43,815 bases of DNA, taken from positions 1 to 43,815 of the forward strand of contig PCWG01000017.1 in assembly GCA_002787235.1 (NCBI GenBank), written 5' to 3'. The stretch's first letter is position 1; each line of letters starts with the position of its first letter. This stretch comes from Nitrospinae bacterium CG11_big_fil_rev_8_21_14_0_20_45_15 (GTDB taxonomy: Bacteria; Nitrospinota; Nitrospinia; Nitrospinales; VA-1). The position numbers and the translations under genes were made by a program. The notes below the pieces were generated by a model that was given only the letters and a program-made list of their open reading frames with translations, made no database searches and was not told the DNA's origin. This document shows, piece after piece, positions 1 through 8,052 of this stretch.

Positions 1-87
1 CTGCGCTCCCACTTTCTTACTCGTCAACGCCATAGCTGTCGCTACACCAGCGCTCACCTGCAAGAATTTCCTCCTGTTTAATCTCAT
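1..87 (-). CDS. Partial Tat-exported protein, N-terminus only
   Basis: Only the first 29 codons lie in the window; the gene runs off the left edge. The start ATG (complement of 85-87) follows a good ribosome site, AAGGAGAAATTGC. The N-terminus has a twin-arginine signal: Arg-Arg-Lys-Phe-Leu-Gln at residues 5-10, then a weakly hydrophobic Ala/Val/Thr stretch (residues 11-22). Proteins with this signal are exported folded by the Tat system, often after cofactor insertion. The mature part is outside the window, so the enzyme class cannot be named. Confidence 0.65.
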   Translation of the reverse strand, partial: MRLNRRKFLQVSAGVATAMALTSKKVGAQ

Positions 88-759
88 GCAATTTCTCCTT
101 TGATGAATAAACGTTGGATCAAAACAAGACTAATTTAACTACTTAACCTTAACTACTTCTACGATAATGCCGCGACGCCTAGGCGTCAAGAATATCACTT
201 CACTATTTTTCACTCTACTGCACCCAGAGTGTCTACATCTAACTTCATTTTCCGCTGAATCAAATCTCAATGGCTTCAATCAAGGCCAAAAACCTTGGAA
301 ATGCCAATAAAACACTGGGTATGTCAGCAAAAGACCTCCCTCAGCGATAGGTACTTTACATCCTTCTACTAAGAGAATCTGGAATATTAGAAAAAAACAA
401 GCCAAGAGTCAAGTCTGAAATGCTTTTTTTTACTCAAAATGGGGGTTAGCGAAAGAAACTCCTTATGATAAAAGGGTTTTATTCCTCTGTTGATTTTAAT
501 TATTTGGGGAATTTTGGGAGCTTTTTTTTGCAGAATGTAAAACCAGATACTTTCTATTGATAAATCGATGTTTAACATAGGATTCATTTAAAATAGAGCT
601 CTGCAAATTGAAGGTTGTTCTGTCTCTAAATCTGTTTTCATTTTACAACAACAACTCTATTTATTTCAATGCACTTTTGGTTAATTTTTTATTCTGCTTT
701 AATTTTTGCCGATTATTTCTTAAACGACTTTTGAATATCAGAATTTTTCCTGTTTTTCG
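88..759. other. Gene-poor AT-rich intergenic region
   Basis: About 670 bases lie between the Tat protein start and the coaD promoter with no convincing gene. Two open frames (387-587 minus, 608-799 plus) are rich in Phe, Asn and Ile, lack ribosome sites and look random. A perfect 14-bp palindrome, GACGCCTAGGCGTC, sits at 174-187 about 87 bp upstream of the Tat gene start. It could be an operator for that gene, but this is inference. A short direct repeat (aactactt) lies at about 137-157. Confidence 0.5.
174..187. promoter_or_regulatory. Perfect 14-bp palindrome, possible operator
   Basis: GACGCCTAGGCGTC is its own reverse complement and stands alone in AT-rich DNA upstream of the minus-strand Tat protein gene. 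A symmetric site without a loop is more like a dimeric repressor or activator site than a terminator. No regulator gene lies nearby to match it. Confidence 0.25.
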
Positions 760-787
760 TTGCCCTTTTCTTCTTTCAGGCTATAAT
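760..787 (+). promoter_or_regulatory. Sigma70-type promoter for coaD
   Basis: TTGCCC (760-765) is followed after 16 bases by a perfect TATAAT (782-787). Transcription would start near 794, leaving a leader of about 33 bases before the coaD ATG at 827. It is the only gene-proximal promoter seen upstream and should drive coaD and the overlapping aminotransferase. Confidence 0.6.
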
Positions 788-826
788 TCTTCCTTTTGAT
801 CTTCTAACTGATGGTGATTTGAGATT

Positions 827-1315
827 ATGAGTGAATTGAGAGTAGCCCTCTACCCTGGCACGTTCGATCCTTTAACGAATGGGCATTTGAGTATTATCCG
901 ACGCGCTTTGAAACTTTTTGACCGTCTTGTGGTCGGGGTGGCGTTGAATCCGGGCAAGAATCCTCTTTTTTCTATTGATAGGCGGGTTAATTTTATCGAG
1001 GAAGCTACTTCTGGCTTGAAGCGTGTCCAGATTCTTCCCTTTGATAATCTGTTGATTGATTTTGCGCGTGCGCACCAGGCCAATGTCATTATAAAGGGAC
1101 TTCGGGCTGTGAGTGATTTTGAGCGTGAGTTGCAAATGGGTTTGATGAACCGGCGCCTGGATGAACGTTTGGAAACTTTATTTATGATTCCCAGCCAGGA
1201 ATATTCCTTCCTCAGCTCTAGTTTTGTTAAGGAAATTGCAAGACATCATGGGGATGTTGAAAAGTTGGTGCCGGAATGTGTTCGACGGGGTCTTAATAAC
1301 TTGGAGCTGAAATGA
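827..1315 (+). CDS. coaD: Phosphopantetheine adenylyltransferase
   Basis: Transfers AMP from ATP to 4'-phosphopantetheine, giving dephospho-CoA, the penultimate step of coenzyme A synthesis in the cytoplasm. The 162-residue length is normal for the family. The nucleotidyltransferase signature is clear: YPGTFDPLTNGH at residues 9-20, where TNGH is the HxGH-type ATP motif. The C-terminal YSFLSSSFVKE segment around residues 126-136 matches the conserved ISSTxVRE region. A promoter lies about 40 bases upstream. Its last four bases (ATGA) overlap the start of the next gene, so the two are probably translationally coupled. Confidence 0.95.
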   Translation: MSELRVALYPGTFDPLTNGHLSIIRRALKLFDRLVVGVALNPGKNPLFSIDRRVNFIEEATSGLKRVQILPFDNLLIDFARAHQANVIIKGLRAVSDFERELQMGLMNRRLDERLETLFMIPSQEYSFLSSSFVKEIARHHGDVEKLVPECVRRGLNNLELK

Positions 1316-2508
1316 AATTTGCACAACGTATTCTGGCAGTCAATCCTTCTATGACGCTTGCTATTGATGCTACGGCCCGCGAACTGAAGGCCCGCGGTGA
1401 GGATGTCATTGGTTTTGGCGCAGGGGAACCGGATTTTGACACTCCAGACCATATCAAACAGGCCGCTATTGAGGCTCTCAATAAAAACGACACACATTAC
1501 ACTCCGGTGGGCGGCACGCCTGCATTAAAAAATGCGATCATTCACAAGCTGAAGTCGGAGCAGGGCCTGGAATACAGTCAGGATCAAATTCTGGTTTCGT
1601 GTGGGGCCAAGCACACGTTTTACAATCTGGCTCAGGTCTTATGGGAACCGGGTGATGAGGTCATTATTCCGGCTCCGTATTGGGTTTCTTTTCCTGAGAT
1701 GGTGGGGCTTTCGGGTGCGAAGGCGGTTATTGTTCCGGGATTGGAGCCAAATGATTTCAAGATGACTCCCGATCAGTTGCGTTCTGCGATCACTCCCAAA
1801 ACGCGCGCGGTCTTGATCAACAGTCCTTCCAATCCCACGGGCTCGGCTTATACCCGGTCGGAGTTGGAAGCTCTGGCAGAGTGCGCCCTCAAGCATCGCC
1901 TGCTGATTCTGTCGGATGAGATTTACGATAAAATTGTCTTTGATGGTTTCGAACATGTCAGTATCGCTTCCATAAGTAAAGAAGTGCAGGACAATTGCGT
2001 GGTGATCAACGGAGCCTCCAAAGGTTACGCGATGACGGGCTGGCGCATTGGTTACATGGCGGGCAATGCGGACATCATCAAACAGGCGACTAAATTTCAG
2101 GGTCAGAGCACATCCAATCCCTGTTCGATTTCTCAGGCGGCAACGATCGCGGCTCTGATGGGTCCTCAAGAACCAGTCCGCAGAATGGTAGAGGAATTTC
2201 AGCGTAGACGGGATTTTATTGTGCAGGGATTGTCGAATATTCCTGGAGTGACCTGCTACAAGCCTGTGGGTGCTTTCTATGCGTTCCCTAATTTTTCTGC
2301 GCTTTATGGGAAATCCTGGAGCGGGGGGAAGATACAGGGCTCTCTGGATTTTGCGGATTTCTTGCTGAAGGAGGCAAAGATCGCATTGGTGCCGGGCATT
2401 GCTTTTGGTGCGGACGAAAACGCGCGGATGTCATTTGCGGCAAGTGTAGAAACGATTCAGAAGGGTGTGGATCGAATTGCCAAGGCTGTCCATTCTCTAA
2501 CGGACTGA
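1312..2508 (+). CDS. Class I/II PLP aminotransferase (aspartate aminotransferase type)
   Basis: A 398-residue fold-type I PLP enzyme of the AspC/Ib aspartate aminotransferase group, expected to move an amino group between aspartate (or related substrates) and 2-oxoglutarate. The N-terminus carries the typical RILAVNPSMTLAID-like opening and GAGEPDFDTP at about residues 36-45. NSPSNPTGSAY is the PLP-site Asn region, and SKGYAMTGWR contains the Schiff-base lysine (K237) and the phosphate-binding Arg. It overlaps coaD by four bases and likely shares its promoter. Substrate specificity cannot be fixed from sequence alone; prephenate or other substrates are possible. Confidence 0.9.
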   Translation: MKFAQRILAVNPSMTLAIDATARELKARGEDVIGFGAGEPDFDTPDHIKQAAIEALNKNDTHYTPVGGTPALKNAIIHKLKSEQGLEYSQDQILVSCGAKHTFYNLAQVLWEPGDEVIIPAPYWVSFPEMVGLSGAKAVIVPGLEPNDFKMTPDQLRSAITPKTRAVLINSPSNPTGSAYTRSELEALAECALKHRLLILSDEIYDKIVFDGFEHVSIASISKEVQDNCVVINGASKGYAMTGWRIGYMAGNADIIKQATKFQGQSTSNPCSISQAATIAALMGPQEPVRRMVEEFQRRRDFIVQGLSNIPGVTCYKPVGAFYAFPNFSALYGKSWSGGKIQGSLDFADFLLKEAKIALVPGIAFGADENARMSFAASVETIQKGVDRIAKAVHSLTD

Positions 2509-2523
2509 GCGCGAACTGCGCTC
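2507..2523 (+). terminator. Short hairpin at the end of the aminotransferase gene
   Basis: GAGCGC-GAACT-GCGCTC forms a 6-bp GC-rich stem with a 5-base loop, overlapping the stop codon. No T-run follows, so it is at best a weak terminator between convergent genes. Confidence 0.3.
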
Positions 2524-2561
2524 TTGCGGTTCAACGCTGATCGATATACCTGATTGTCGGG

Positions 2562-2786
2562 TCAGACACCGGTGCGTAAACTTTCCTGATAGTCTTTGAC
2601 CATCTTCTCAATTTTTTCGCGACAACGCTTGGCCTTGCAGTTGCCGGTACCTGTCCCAAGCTGTCTCCTCAAGGCTTCAAAAGACAGACAACCTTCGGAC
2701 ATGGCCTTATTGATTGTACGTACCGTGATTCCCCGGCAGATACAGATCTTCTTTATGTTATTGATCAATTCCTGCTGTGTGCTCAA
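2562..2786 (-). CDS. BFD-like [2Fe-2S]-binding protein
   Basis: A 74-residue protein with the four-cysteine pattern of the BFD (bacterioferritin-associated ferredoxin) domain: CxC in ICICRG near residue 15, and CxxxxC in GNCKAKRC near residue 50, separated by about 31 residues. This domain binds a [2Fe-2S] cluster; in Bfd it delivers electrons to bacterioferritin, and elsewhere it is part of NirB, NasB or GlpA-type proteins. Here it stands alone, convergent to the aminotransferase and divergent from lnt. The only possible common start is TTG at 2786, with GAGG about 9 bases before it; the frame is closed by TAA a little further upstream. No bacterioferritin gene is nearby, so its partner is unknown. 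Confidence 0.8.
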   Translation of the reverse strand: MSTQQELINNIKKICICRGITVRTINKAMSEGCLSFEALRRQLGTGTGNCKAKRCREKIEKMVKDYQESLRTGV

Positions 2787-2905
2787 AATATATGCCTCAA
2801 CAAGTGCCTCTCGCGAGTCTTGTTAAATTCTTTTTCGTTTTTCATTTATAGATGCTGATACACCTCTATGTATTCTAAACCATAATCCTTAATTCTCCTA
2901 ACCAA

Positions 2906-4447
2906 TTGATCTCTCAACGCTATTCTACGTTCCTTTCTATTGTTAGCGGATTGATTCTGGTGACGCTTTTCCCGCGTCTTGACTGGAGCATTTTGGCCTG
3001 GGGTGCGTTGGTTCCCTTCTTTTTCGCAATTCAGGAAAAATCTTTAACAAATGTTTTTTGGCAGGGGATGGCTTTGGGGGTCGCTTTTTATTTCTTTGGC
3101 CTGCAATGGGTGACGAACACTCTCATCAATTTCGGTCATCTCCCGGTCGCTTTGAGTTATGGGGTGCTGGCTCTGCTGGCGGCTTACCTGAGCTTTTATC
3201 TGGCCTTGTTTGCCTGTGTCACCATTCGCCTGAGTCGAGGCAACGACTATTTATTTTTCCTGCTGGCTCCTTTTGTCTGGACAGCCCTTGAATACTTTCG
3301 TTCCACTTTCACCCCATTGAGTTTCTCCTGGCTCGGTCTGGGCTACTCGCAATACGACATGTCAGCGGTGATCCAGATTGCAGAATTTACCGGCGTTTAC
3401 GGGGTGAGCTGGTTGATTGTTTACGTCAACGCGGCGATTTTTTACATCTTGCGCGAAAAACAAAAGAGTCACTCTGTCGTTAAATTTTCATGCACGGCGG
3501 CATTGATTCCTGCCGTGTGCCTCGTCTATGGATTCTTTGCATTGAATGCCCTGCACGATGAGGAAGCGGGGCAGGGGACGGAGCTTCGCATCGCCTTGGC
3601 GCAGGGAAACATTTCTCAGGATCGAAAATGGAATCCGACCTTCCGCCGGGAAATCATCAACACTTATCAAGACCTGACCCTTGAAATTGCTGAAAGCCAA
3701 CCCGATCTGGTGGTTTGGCCCGAAGCGGCGACACCTTTTTATTTCGGATTCGATGAGGTAGAAACTCTCCGCATGCAAAAACTCGCGCGCAAAGCCAACG
3801 TAGCACTGGTTTTTGGCAGTCCCTACGGCGAAACAATCGACGGCAAATCGACCCTTTTCAACAGTGCCTATTTCATGTCAAGAGAAGGGGAAATTCTCGG
3901 TCGTTACGACAAGATGCATCTCGTCCCTTTTGGGGAATATGTACCGTTTCGAACTGTCCTGTTTTTTGTTGAGAAAATGGTGGAAACCATCGGTCACTTT
4001 GGGGAAGGCAAAGAAGCCAAAGTTTTTCATTTGAACAACCAGGGCTTTGGCATTTCGATTTGTTATGAAATCATTTTCCCGGATCTGATTCGTCAATTCG
4101 CAAACAACGGCGCGCATTTCTTGGTCAACATCACCAACGACGCCTGGTTCGGAAAAAGTTCAGCCCCCTTTCAGCACATGAGCATGGCTGTCCTGCGCGC
4201 GGTTGAAAATCGCATTCCCATCGTACGCTCTGCCAACACAGGAATTTCAGGTGCCATCGACCGCGATGGAAGAATTTTAAAAACGACCGCAATATTTGAA
4301 AAAAATATAATACTGACCACCATCCGTACCCATCAAAGACCCCCCACCTACTATACTTCCTACGGCGATGTTTTTAGCTGGATGTGCATCGCAATCGTTT
4401 TCGCATTGGGCTTTATGACACGAAATAAATATAAAACCGAGATTTGA
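2906..4447 (+). CDS. lnt: Apolipoprotein N-acyltransferase
   Basis: Adds the third acyl chain to the N-terminal cysteine of lipoproteins in the inner membrane, the last step of lipoprotein maturation in diderm bacteria. The 513 residues match E. coli Lnt in length. Several membrane helices fill about residues 8-210, followed by a nitrilase-like domain. The catalytic triad is visible: E273 in VVWPEAATPF, K336 in RYDKMHLVPFGEYVPF and C386 in ISICYEIIFPD. A final helix lies near residues 490-505. The chosen start is TTG at 2906 because no ATG or GTG precedes the first helix; the ribosome site is weak. Confidence 0.93.
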   Translation: MISQRYSTFLSIVSGLILVTLFPRLDWSILAWGALVPFFFAIQEKSLTNVFWQGMALGVAFYFFGLQWVTNTLINFGHLPVALSYGVLALLAAYLSFYLALFACVTIRLSRGNDYLFFLLAPFVWTALEYFRSTFTPLSFSWLGLGYSQYDMSAVIQIAEFTGVYGVSWLIVYVNAAIFYILREKQKSHSVVKFSCTAALIPAVCLVYGFFALNALHDEEAGQGTELRIALAQGNISQDRKWNPTFRREIINTYQDLTLEIAESQPDLVVWPEAATPFYFGFDEVETLRMQKLARKANVALVFGSPYGETIDGKSTLFNSAYFMSREGEILGRYDKMHLVPFGEYVPFRTVLFFVEKMVETIGHFGEGKEAKVFHLNNQGFGISICYEIIFPDLIRQFANNGAHFLVNITNDAWFGKSSAPFQHMSMAVLRAVENRIPIVRSANTGISGAIDRDGRILKTTAIFEKNIILTTIRTHQRPPTYYTSYGDVFSWMCIAIVFALGFMTRNKYKTEI

Positions 4448-4512
4448 CCCCCAATATAATAAAGAATCATTCCAGCAGGGGAGGGATCATCTTCCGATGA
4501 TTCAGGCTTTCT

Positions 4513-4641
4513 CTAATGGAGGCTAATGCCTTGCGTAGTTTCTTGAGGTGGCTTGGGATCTGTTTTGTAACCACAGGCATTCAACCCAAAACTCAGGATC
4601 GCAAGGACAGAGATCATCACTGTGATATTTCGAATACGCAT
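4513..4641 (-). CDS. Small lipoprotein, LptM (YifL)-like
   Basis: A 42-residue frame on the minus strand. It has Arg residues at 2 and 4, a hydrophobic core (residues 6-20) and a lipobox ending L-N-A-C with the acylated Cys at position 23. The following sequence is CGYKTDPKPP, close to the CGxKGP...P signature of LptM/YifL-type lipoproteins. In E. coli, LptM assists maturation of the LPS translocon LptD/LptE. Small lipoproteins of this type commonly sit beside argH, lysA or dapF; this one lies 117 bases downstream of argH on the same strand. Asn at the -2 position of the lipobox is unusual. A GAGAG ribosome site lies about 9 bases before the ATG. The family assignment rests on a short motif plus context. 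Confidence 0.65.
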   Translation of the reverse strand: MRIRNITVMISVLAILSFGLNACGYKTDPKPPQETTQGISLH

Positions 4642-4758
4642 TTTCAACTCTCGTGATTGAAATTCATTTTAAAAAATCAATAAACTATTTTCGCTAGCGC
4701 AAGAAATGCACTCATTTGCAATCTGCTCAATCCTCCGGTGCGATCACAACTGCATTCA

Positions 4759-6150
4759 TTATTTGATTTTTGGATACGTTTTTAATTTCTTTTCCAGTCG
4801 TTTTATTTGCTTTTCGATCTGATTTTTTGCGGTCCCGCCGTAAACGTTTTTCCTGTCTGCAGAACCTTCCATTGAAATATGCGCGAACACATCTTTTTGA
4901 ATTTTCGGGGAGAGGGCTTGCAGTTCTTCGAGTGTCACCGTCTCTAAGGTTTTATTGTTTTTTAAACAATAAGCCACCGTTTTACCAGTGATCTCATGCG
5001 CCTCACGGAAGGGTGTGCCATTCTGCGCCAGGTAGTCGGCCAAATCTGTCGCGGTGAGGAATCCGCGTGCGCTCAATTTTTCCTGTGGTATTTTTTTCCA
5101 GCGTGCGGTTTTCAACATTTCATTCATCAGCGCAACCGACTGAAACACCGTATCCACTGTATCGAACAGGGGTTCTTTATCTTCCTGCAAGTCACGATTG
5201 TACGCGAGCGGCAAAGACTTCATCATCGAAAGCAGGGATACCAGGTTGCCGTAAACGCGCCCGGTTTTACCCCGAATGAGTTCTGCTGAATCCGGATTTT
5301 TCTTCTGCGGCATGATACTGCTTCCCGTCGAGTAGGCGTCGGAAAGTTCCATGAAATCGAATTCGCTCGTGGACCACAGGATGATCTCTTCACAGAATCG
5401 GCTCAGGTGCATCATAATAATGGCACTCGTCGAACAAAATTCGATGAGAAAATCGCGGTCGCTCACCGCATCCATGCTGTTGTGGGTGATCTCGGGAAAC
5501 TTTAAAAGTTTTGCCGTGTAGTTCCGGTCGATGGGAAAGTTGGTCCCCGCCAATGCCGCTGAGCCAAGGGGCATGATGTTGATGCGTTTGTACATGTCGC
5601 GCATTCTTTCGCGATCGCGCAAAATCATTTCCATGTACGCGAGCAGATGATGCGAAAACCGGATCGGCTGTGCACGTTGCATATGGGTGTAGCCGGGAAC
5701 GATCCAGTCGATGTGCTTGCGCGCCAGTTTCAACAAGGTCTGGCAGAGGTTTCCCATTGCGCTTTCAATATCGCGGGTTTCTTCGCGCAAATAAAGACGA
5801 ACATCCAGACAGACTTGATCGTTTCGACTTCTTGCTGTGTGCAGTTTTCCTGCGACCGGGCCGATCATTTGAGTCAAGCGCGACTCAATGTTCATGTGAA
5901 TGTCTTCGAGCTTTTCGTCGCACTTGAATTCGCCACGTTCAAATTCTTTCAGTATTTTCTGTAATCCGGCTATGATTTTTTTGGATTCTGTAGATTTTAT
6001 TATTTTGCATTTTTCGAGCATTTTACAATGCGCGATACTCCCCTCGATGTCATAGGGATACAAACGCTGATCGTATGAAATGGAGGCGGAAAATTGCTCC
6101 ATCAAATGGTCGGTAGATTTGGTGAATCGTCCACCCCAGAGTTTTTTCAT
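4759..6150 (-). CDS. argH: Argininosuccinate lyase
   Basis: Cleaves argininosuccinate to arginine and fumarate, the last step of arginine synthesis, as a cytoplasmic homotetramer. The 463-residue length is typical. The fumarase/aspartase superfamily signature GSSIMPQKKNPD includes the catalytic Ser near residues 277-278, and HTARSRNDQ near residue 105 and the TxHMQRAQP-type segment are also present. The N-terminus begins KKLWGGRF, as in most ArgH. An AGAGAAG ribosome site precedes the ATG. It follows the bactofilin gene after about 120 bases and may be partly independent of the par operon. Confidence 0.97.
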   Translation of the reverse strand: MKKLWGGRFTKSTDHLMEQFSASISYDQRLYPYDIEGSIAHCKMLEKCKIIKSTESKKIIAGLQKILKEFERGEFKCDEKLEDIHMNIESRLTQMIGPVAGKLHTARSRNDQVCLDVRLYLREETRDIESAMGNLCQTLLKLARKHIDWIVPGYTHMQRAQPIRFSHHLLAYMEMILRDRERMRDMYKRINIMPLGSAALAGTNFPIDRNYTAKLLKFPEITHNSMDAVSDRDFLIEFCSTSAIIMMHLSRFCEEIILWSTSEFDFMELSDAYSTGSSIMPQKKNPDSAELIRGKTGRVYGNLVSLLSMMKSLPLAYNRDLQEDKEPLFDTVDTVFQSVALMNEMLKTARWKKIPQEKLSARGFLTATDLADYLAQNGTPFREAHEITGKTVAYCLKNNKTLETVTLEELQALSPKIQKDVFAHISMEGSADRKNVYGGTAKNQIEKQIKRLEKKLKTYPKIK

Positions 6151-6271
6151 ATTTCTTCTCTAAAAATTTAAATGTTTTTATAGGACATGAAAGAGGTAAT
6201 TTAAAACTTCAGGACGATTACTAATTTTACGCACCCTCTTATCACTAATGATTTGTTCTGTTGCCGATCTG

Positions 6272-6805
6272 CTAATTTTTCCAGGAAAACAGACTGTTTT
6301 TCTTGTCGCTCAAAATTTTGCATATCCCATCAAATTTTGCACCTTCCTGAATGATGATGCTCGGTGCCGAAATTTTCCCTAACATTTGCGAACCTGTGTT
6401 CAGCAACACTTTTCCACTGGCCAGAATATTTCCCTCAATGGTTCCAGTGCAAATGAGGGAGGGTGCGCATAAATCTCCGATTGCCAAACCCGATTGCGCG
6501 ACGATGATTTCATCGCGCGAACGCAAGTCACCGCGAAAAATTCCTTCAATTTTTACTTTTCCCTGGCGATCCCAGGGACCCTCCACTTCTTCCCCGGATG
6601 GAATCACGATCGAAAAAGTGGAATTCTTCCAGCGCTCAAAAATCTTTCGCTCGGGCTTGCTACCCGCGCGCGGGTTCTCACCCAATTTCCTGACGATTTC
6701 CTCCAGTTTCCAGCAATCGGAAGGACTGTGAAAACCACTCGGACTTGCATTGGAAATCAGTTGATATTCAGTTGCATTCAAAAGGGACAAATTCAACTCC
6801 GACAT
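6272..6805 (-). CDS. Bactofilin-domain protein with N-terminal extension
   Basis: A 177-residue protein whose C-terminal part (about residues 80-170) is a bactofilin domain: repeated short strands such as VKIEGIFRGDL, GLAIGDLCAP, TIEGNILASG and GKISAPSIIIQEGA, which build a right-handed beta-helix. Bactofilins polymerise without nucleotide into cytoplasmic or membrane-linked filaments. The first 80 residues are not recognised and may regulate assembly or bind a partner. A strong purine ribosome site (AAGGGGGA) precedes the ATG, 27 bases after rsmI. It is the second bactofilin in this operon; the other is compact and lacks the extension. Confidence 0.82.
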   Translation of the reverse strand: MSELNLSLLNATEYQLISNASPSGFHSPSDCWKLEEIVRKLGENPRAGSKPERKIFERWKNSTFSIVIPSGEEVEGPWDRQGKVKIEGIFRGDLRSRDEIIVAQSGLAIGDLCAPSLICTGTIEGNILASGKVLLNTGSQMLGKISAPSIIIQEGAKFDGICKILSDKKNSLFSWKN

Positions 6806-6832
6806 CCCATTCCCCCTTGGAACAAGGTTCAG

Positions 6833-7513
6833 CTATTTTGATTTTCGAGCGATCACCAAAGTGATTTCACCCTTCCAGTTCTTTTCGATCACAGCCAACT
6901 CCGAAAGCGGACCTCGAATTGTTTCCTCATGCATCTTTGTCAATTCTCGCGATATCGCCGCTTTCCTGTCCCCCATGTGCTCCGCCAGATCCTTCAATGT
7001 CTTTTGAATGCGGTGCGGGGATTCAAAAATAACGATGGCGCGAGGTTCCTCAGACAGTTCTTTCAATAATTTTTGACGACCTTTTTTTCTCGGCAAAAAT
7101 CCTTCAAAAATGAAACGATCGACCGGCAGTGCCGAAACCACCAATGCCGCCAGAATGGAAGAGGCCCCAGGAATCGCCTGCACAACAATCGATTCATCCA
7201 CCGCTGAACGCGCCAGATAAAATAACGGATCCGAAACTCCCGGTGTCCCCGCATCGGAAACCAGAGCCAGAGATTGACCCGATTGTATTTTCTTAATCAG
7301 TTCTGAAGTTTTCTTTTCTTGATTGAAGCTGTTGTAACTGGTCAGCGGGGTTGTAATTTCAAAATGGTTTAATAATTGCTTGGTCCGGCGGGTATCTTCT
7401 GCGGCGATCAAATTGACCTGCTTTAATATTTCCAACGCACGAAAACTCATGTCACCCAGATTGCCAATGGGCGTTGCAACAATATATAAAATGCCCGGCG
7501 TCGGGTTCTCCAT
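6833..7513 (-). CDS. rsmI: 16S rRNA C1402 ribose 2'-O-methyltransferase
   Basis: Methylates the ribose of C1402 in the decoding centre of 16S rRNA, using S-adenosylmethionine. It is a member of the tetrapyrrole methylase fold family. Visible signatures are IVATPIGNLGDMSFRA (residues 11-26), AAEDTRRTKQLL, SDAGTPGVSDP and FESPHRIQKTL. At 226 residues it is shorter than the usual 275-290: the catalytic domain is complete but the small C-terminal domain is missing. The gene lies 35 bases after the first bactofilin and 27 bases before the second. Confidence 0.93.
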   Translation of the reverse strand: MENPTPGILYIVATPIGNLGDMSFRALEILKQVNLIAAEDTRRTKQLLNHFEITTPLTSYNSFNQEKKTSELIKKIQSGQSLALVSDAGTPGVSDPLFYLARSAVDESIVVQAIPGASSILAALVVSALPVDRFIFEGFLPRKKGRQKLLKELSEEPRAIVIFESPHRIQKTLKDLAEHMGDRKAAISRELTKMHEETIRGPLSELAVIEKNWKGEITLVIARKSK

Positions 7514-7548
7514 ATTTTAAATGCAACTGGAGGAGAAACAAAAATGCT

Positions 7549-7956
7549 TCAACCCGTCGCTTCCTCACTTTCAGTATTTTCAAATGAATTCATTGGAATG
7601 ACCTTGGTCGACTCCACCCCCCCGGTCATATTGCAATTGCCGTCGAGCAAAGCCCCTTGCTCAATGGTCAAAGAGGGCGTCACAATATTGCCACTCACGC
7701 GACTGCTGGCCATTAGATGCACCTTTTCTTTCGCTCTAACCGTCCCTTCCACTTTTCCCATACAGATAAATGATCCCACCTCGACATCGGCTTTTATCTC
7801 ACCCATCTCCCCAATAATGAGAGTATCGTCCGTTTCTACTCTTCCCTCAAATTTGCCATCGATCCGAACCGTACCCACAAAGCTCAAAGTACCCTTAAAC
7901 ACCGTCTCGTTGCTCATGTACGCTTTGATGCTTTTGTCGCCCATTTTTGGAATCAT
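7549..7956 (-). CDS. Bactofilin (polymer-forming cytoskeletal protein)
   Basis: A compact 135-residue bactofilin. The beta-helix repeats run from about residue 20 to 112, for example FKGTLSFVGTVRIDGKFEG, MGEIKADVEVG and ASSRVSGNIVTPSLTIEQGA. Short polar tails flank the core, as in bactofilins of Caulobacter and Myxococcus. The ribosome site AGGAG stands 6 bases before the ATG. It follows parB by about 96 bases on the same strand. In Myxococcus, bactofilins scaffold the ParABS partition system, so placement after parAB suggests a link with chromosome positioning; that link is inference here. Confidence 0.88.
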   Translation of the reverse strand: MIPKMGDKSIKAYMSNETVFKGTLSFVGTVRIDGKFEGRVETDDTLIIGEMGEIKADVEVGSFICMGKVEGTVRAKEKVHLMASSRVSGNIVTPSLTIEQGALLDGNCNMTGGVESTKVIPMNSFENTESEEATG

Positions 7957-8052
7957 ATTTTTCTCCTCGCTTGTAACAAAAGACCCGTAACTATTTGTAT
8001 TTTCTCAATAAAACTTATCAATTTCAAGGCGAACATTGTAAGAGCCATGAGA

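Noticed and set aside
608-799. 63-residue Phe/Asn-rich ORF upstream of coaD
   Set aside because: Starts with TTG without a ribosome site and spans the coaD promoter.
4464-4503. Hairpin and outer inverted repeat (GAATCAT...ATGATTC) between lnt and the small lipoprotein
   Set aside because: The inner ATCATC-TTCC-GATGAT stem is AT-rich and has no T-run directly after it; it is too weak to call a terminator.
7544-7990. 148-residue plus-strand ORF with a perfect GGAGGAG ribosome site, antisense to the first bactofilin
   Set aside because: Its sequence is low-complexity Ser/Thr/Pro/Leu, the mirror of a regular beta-helix gene, and the bactofilin on the other strand is clear. The ribosome-like sequence is probably chance.
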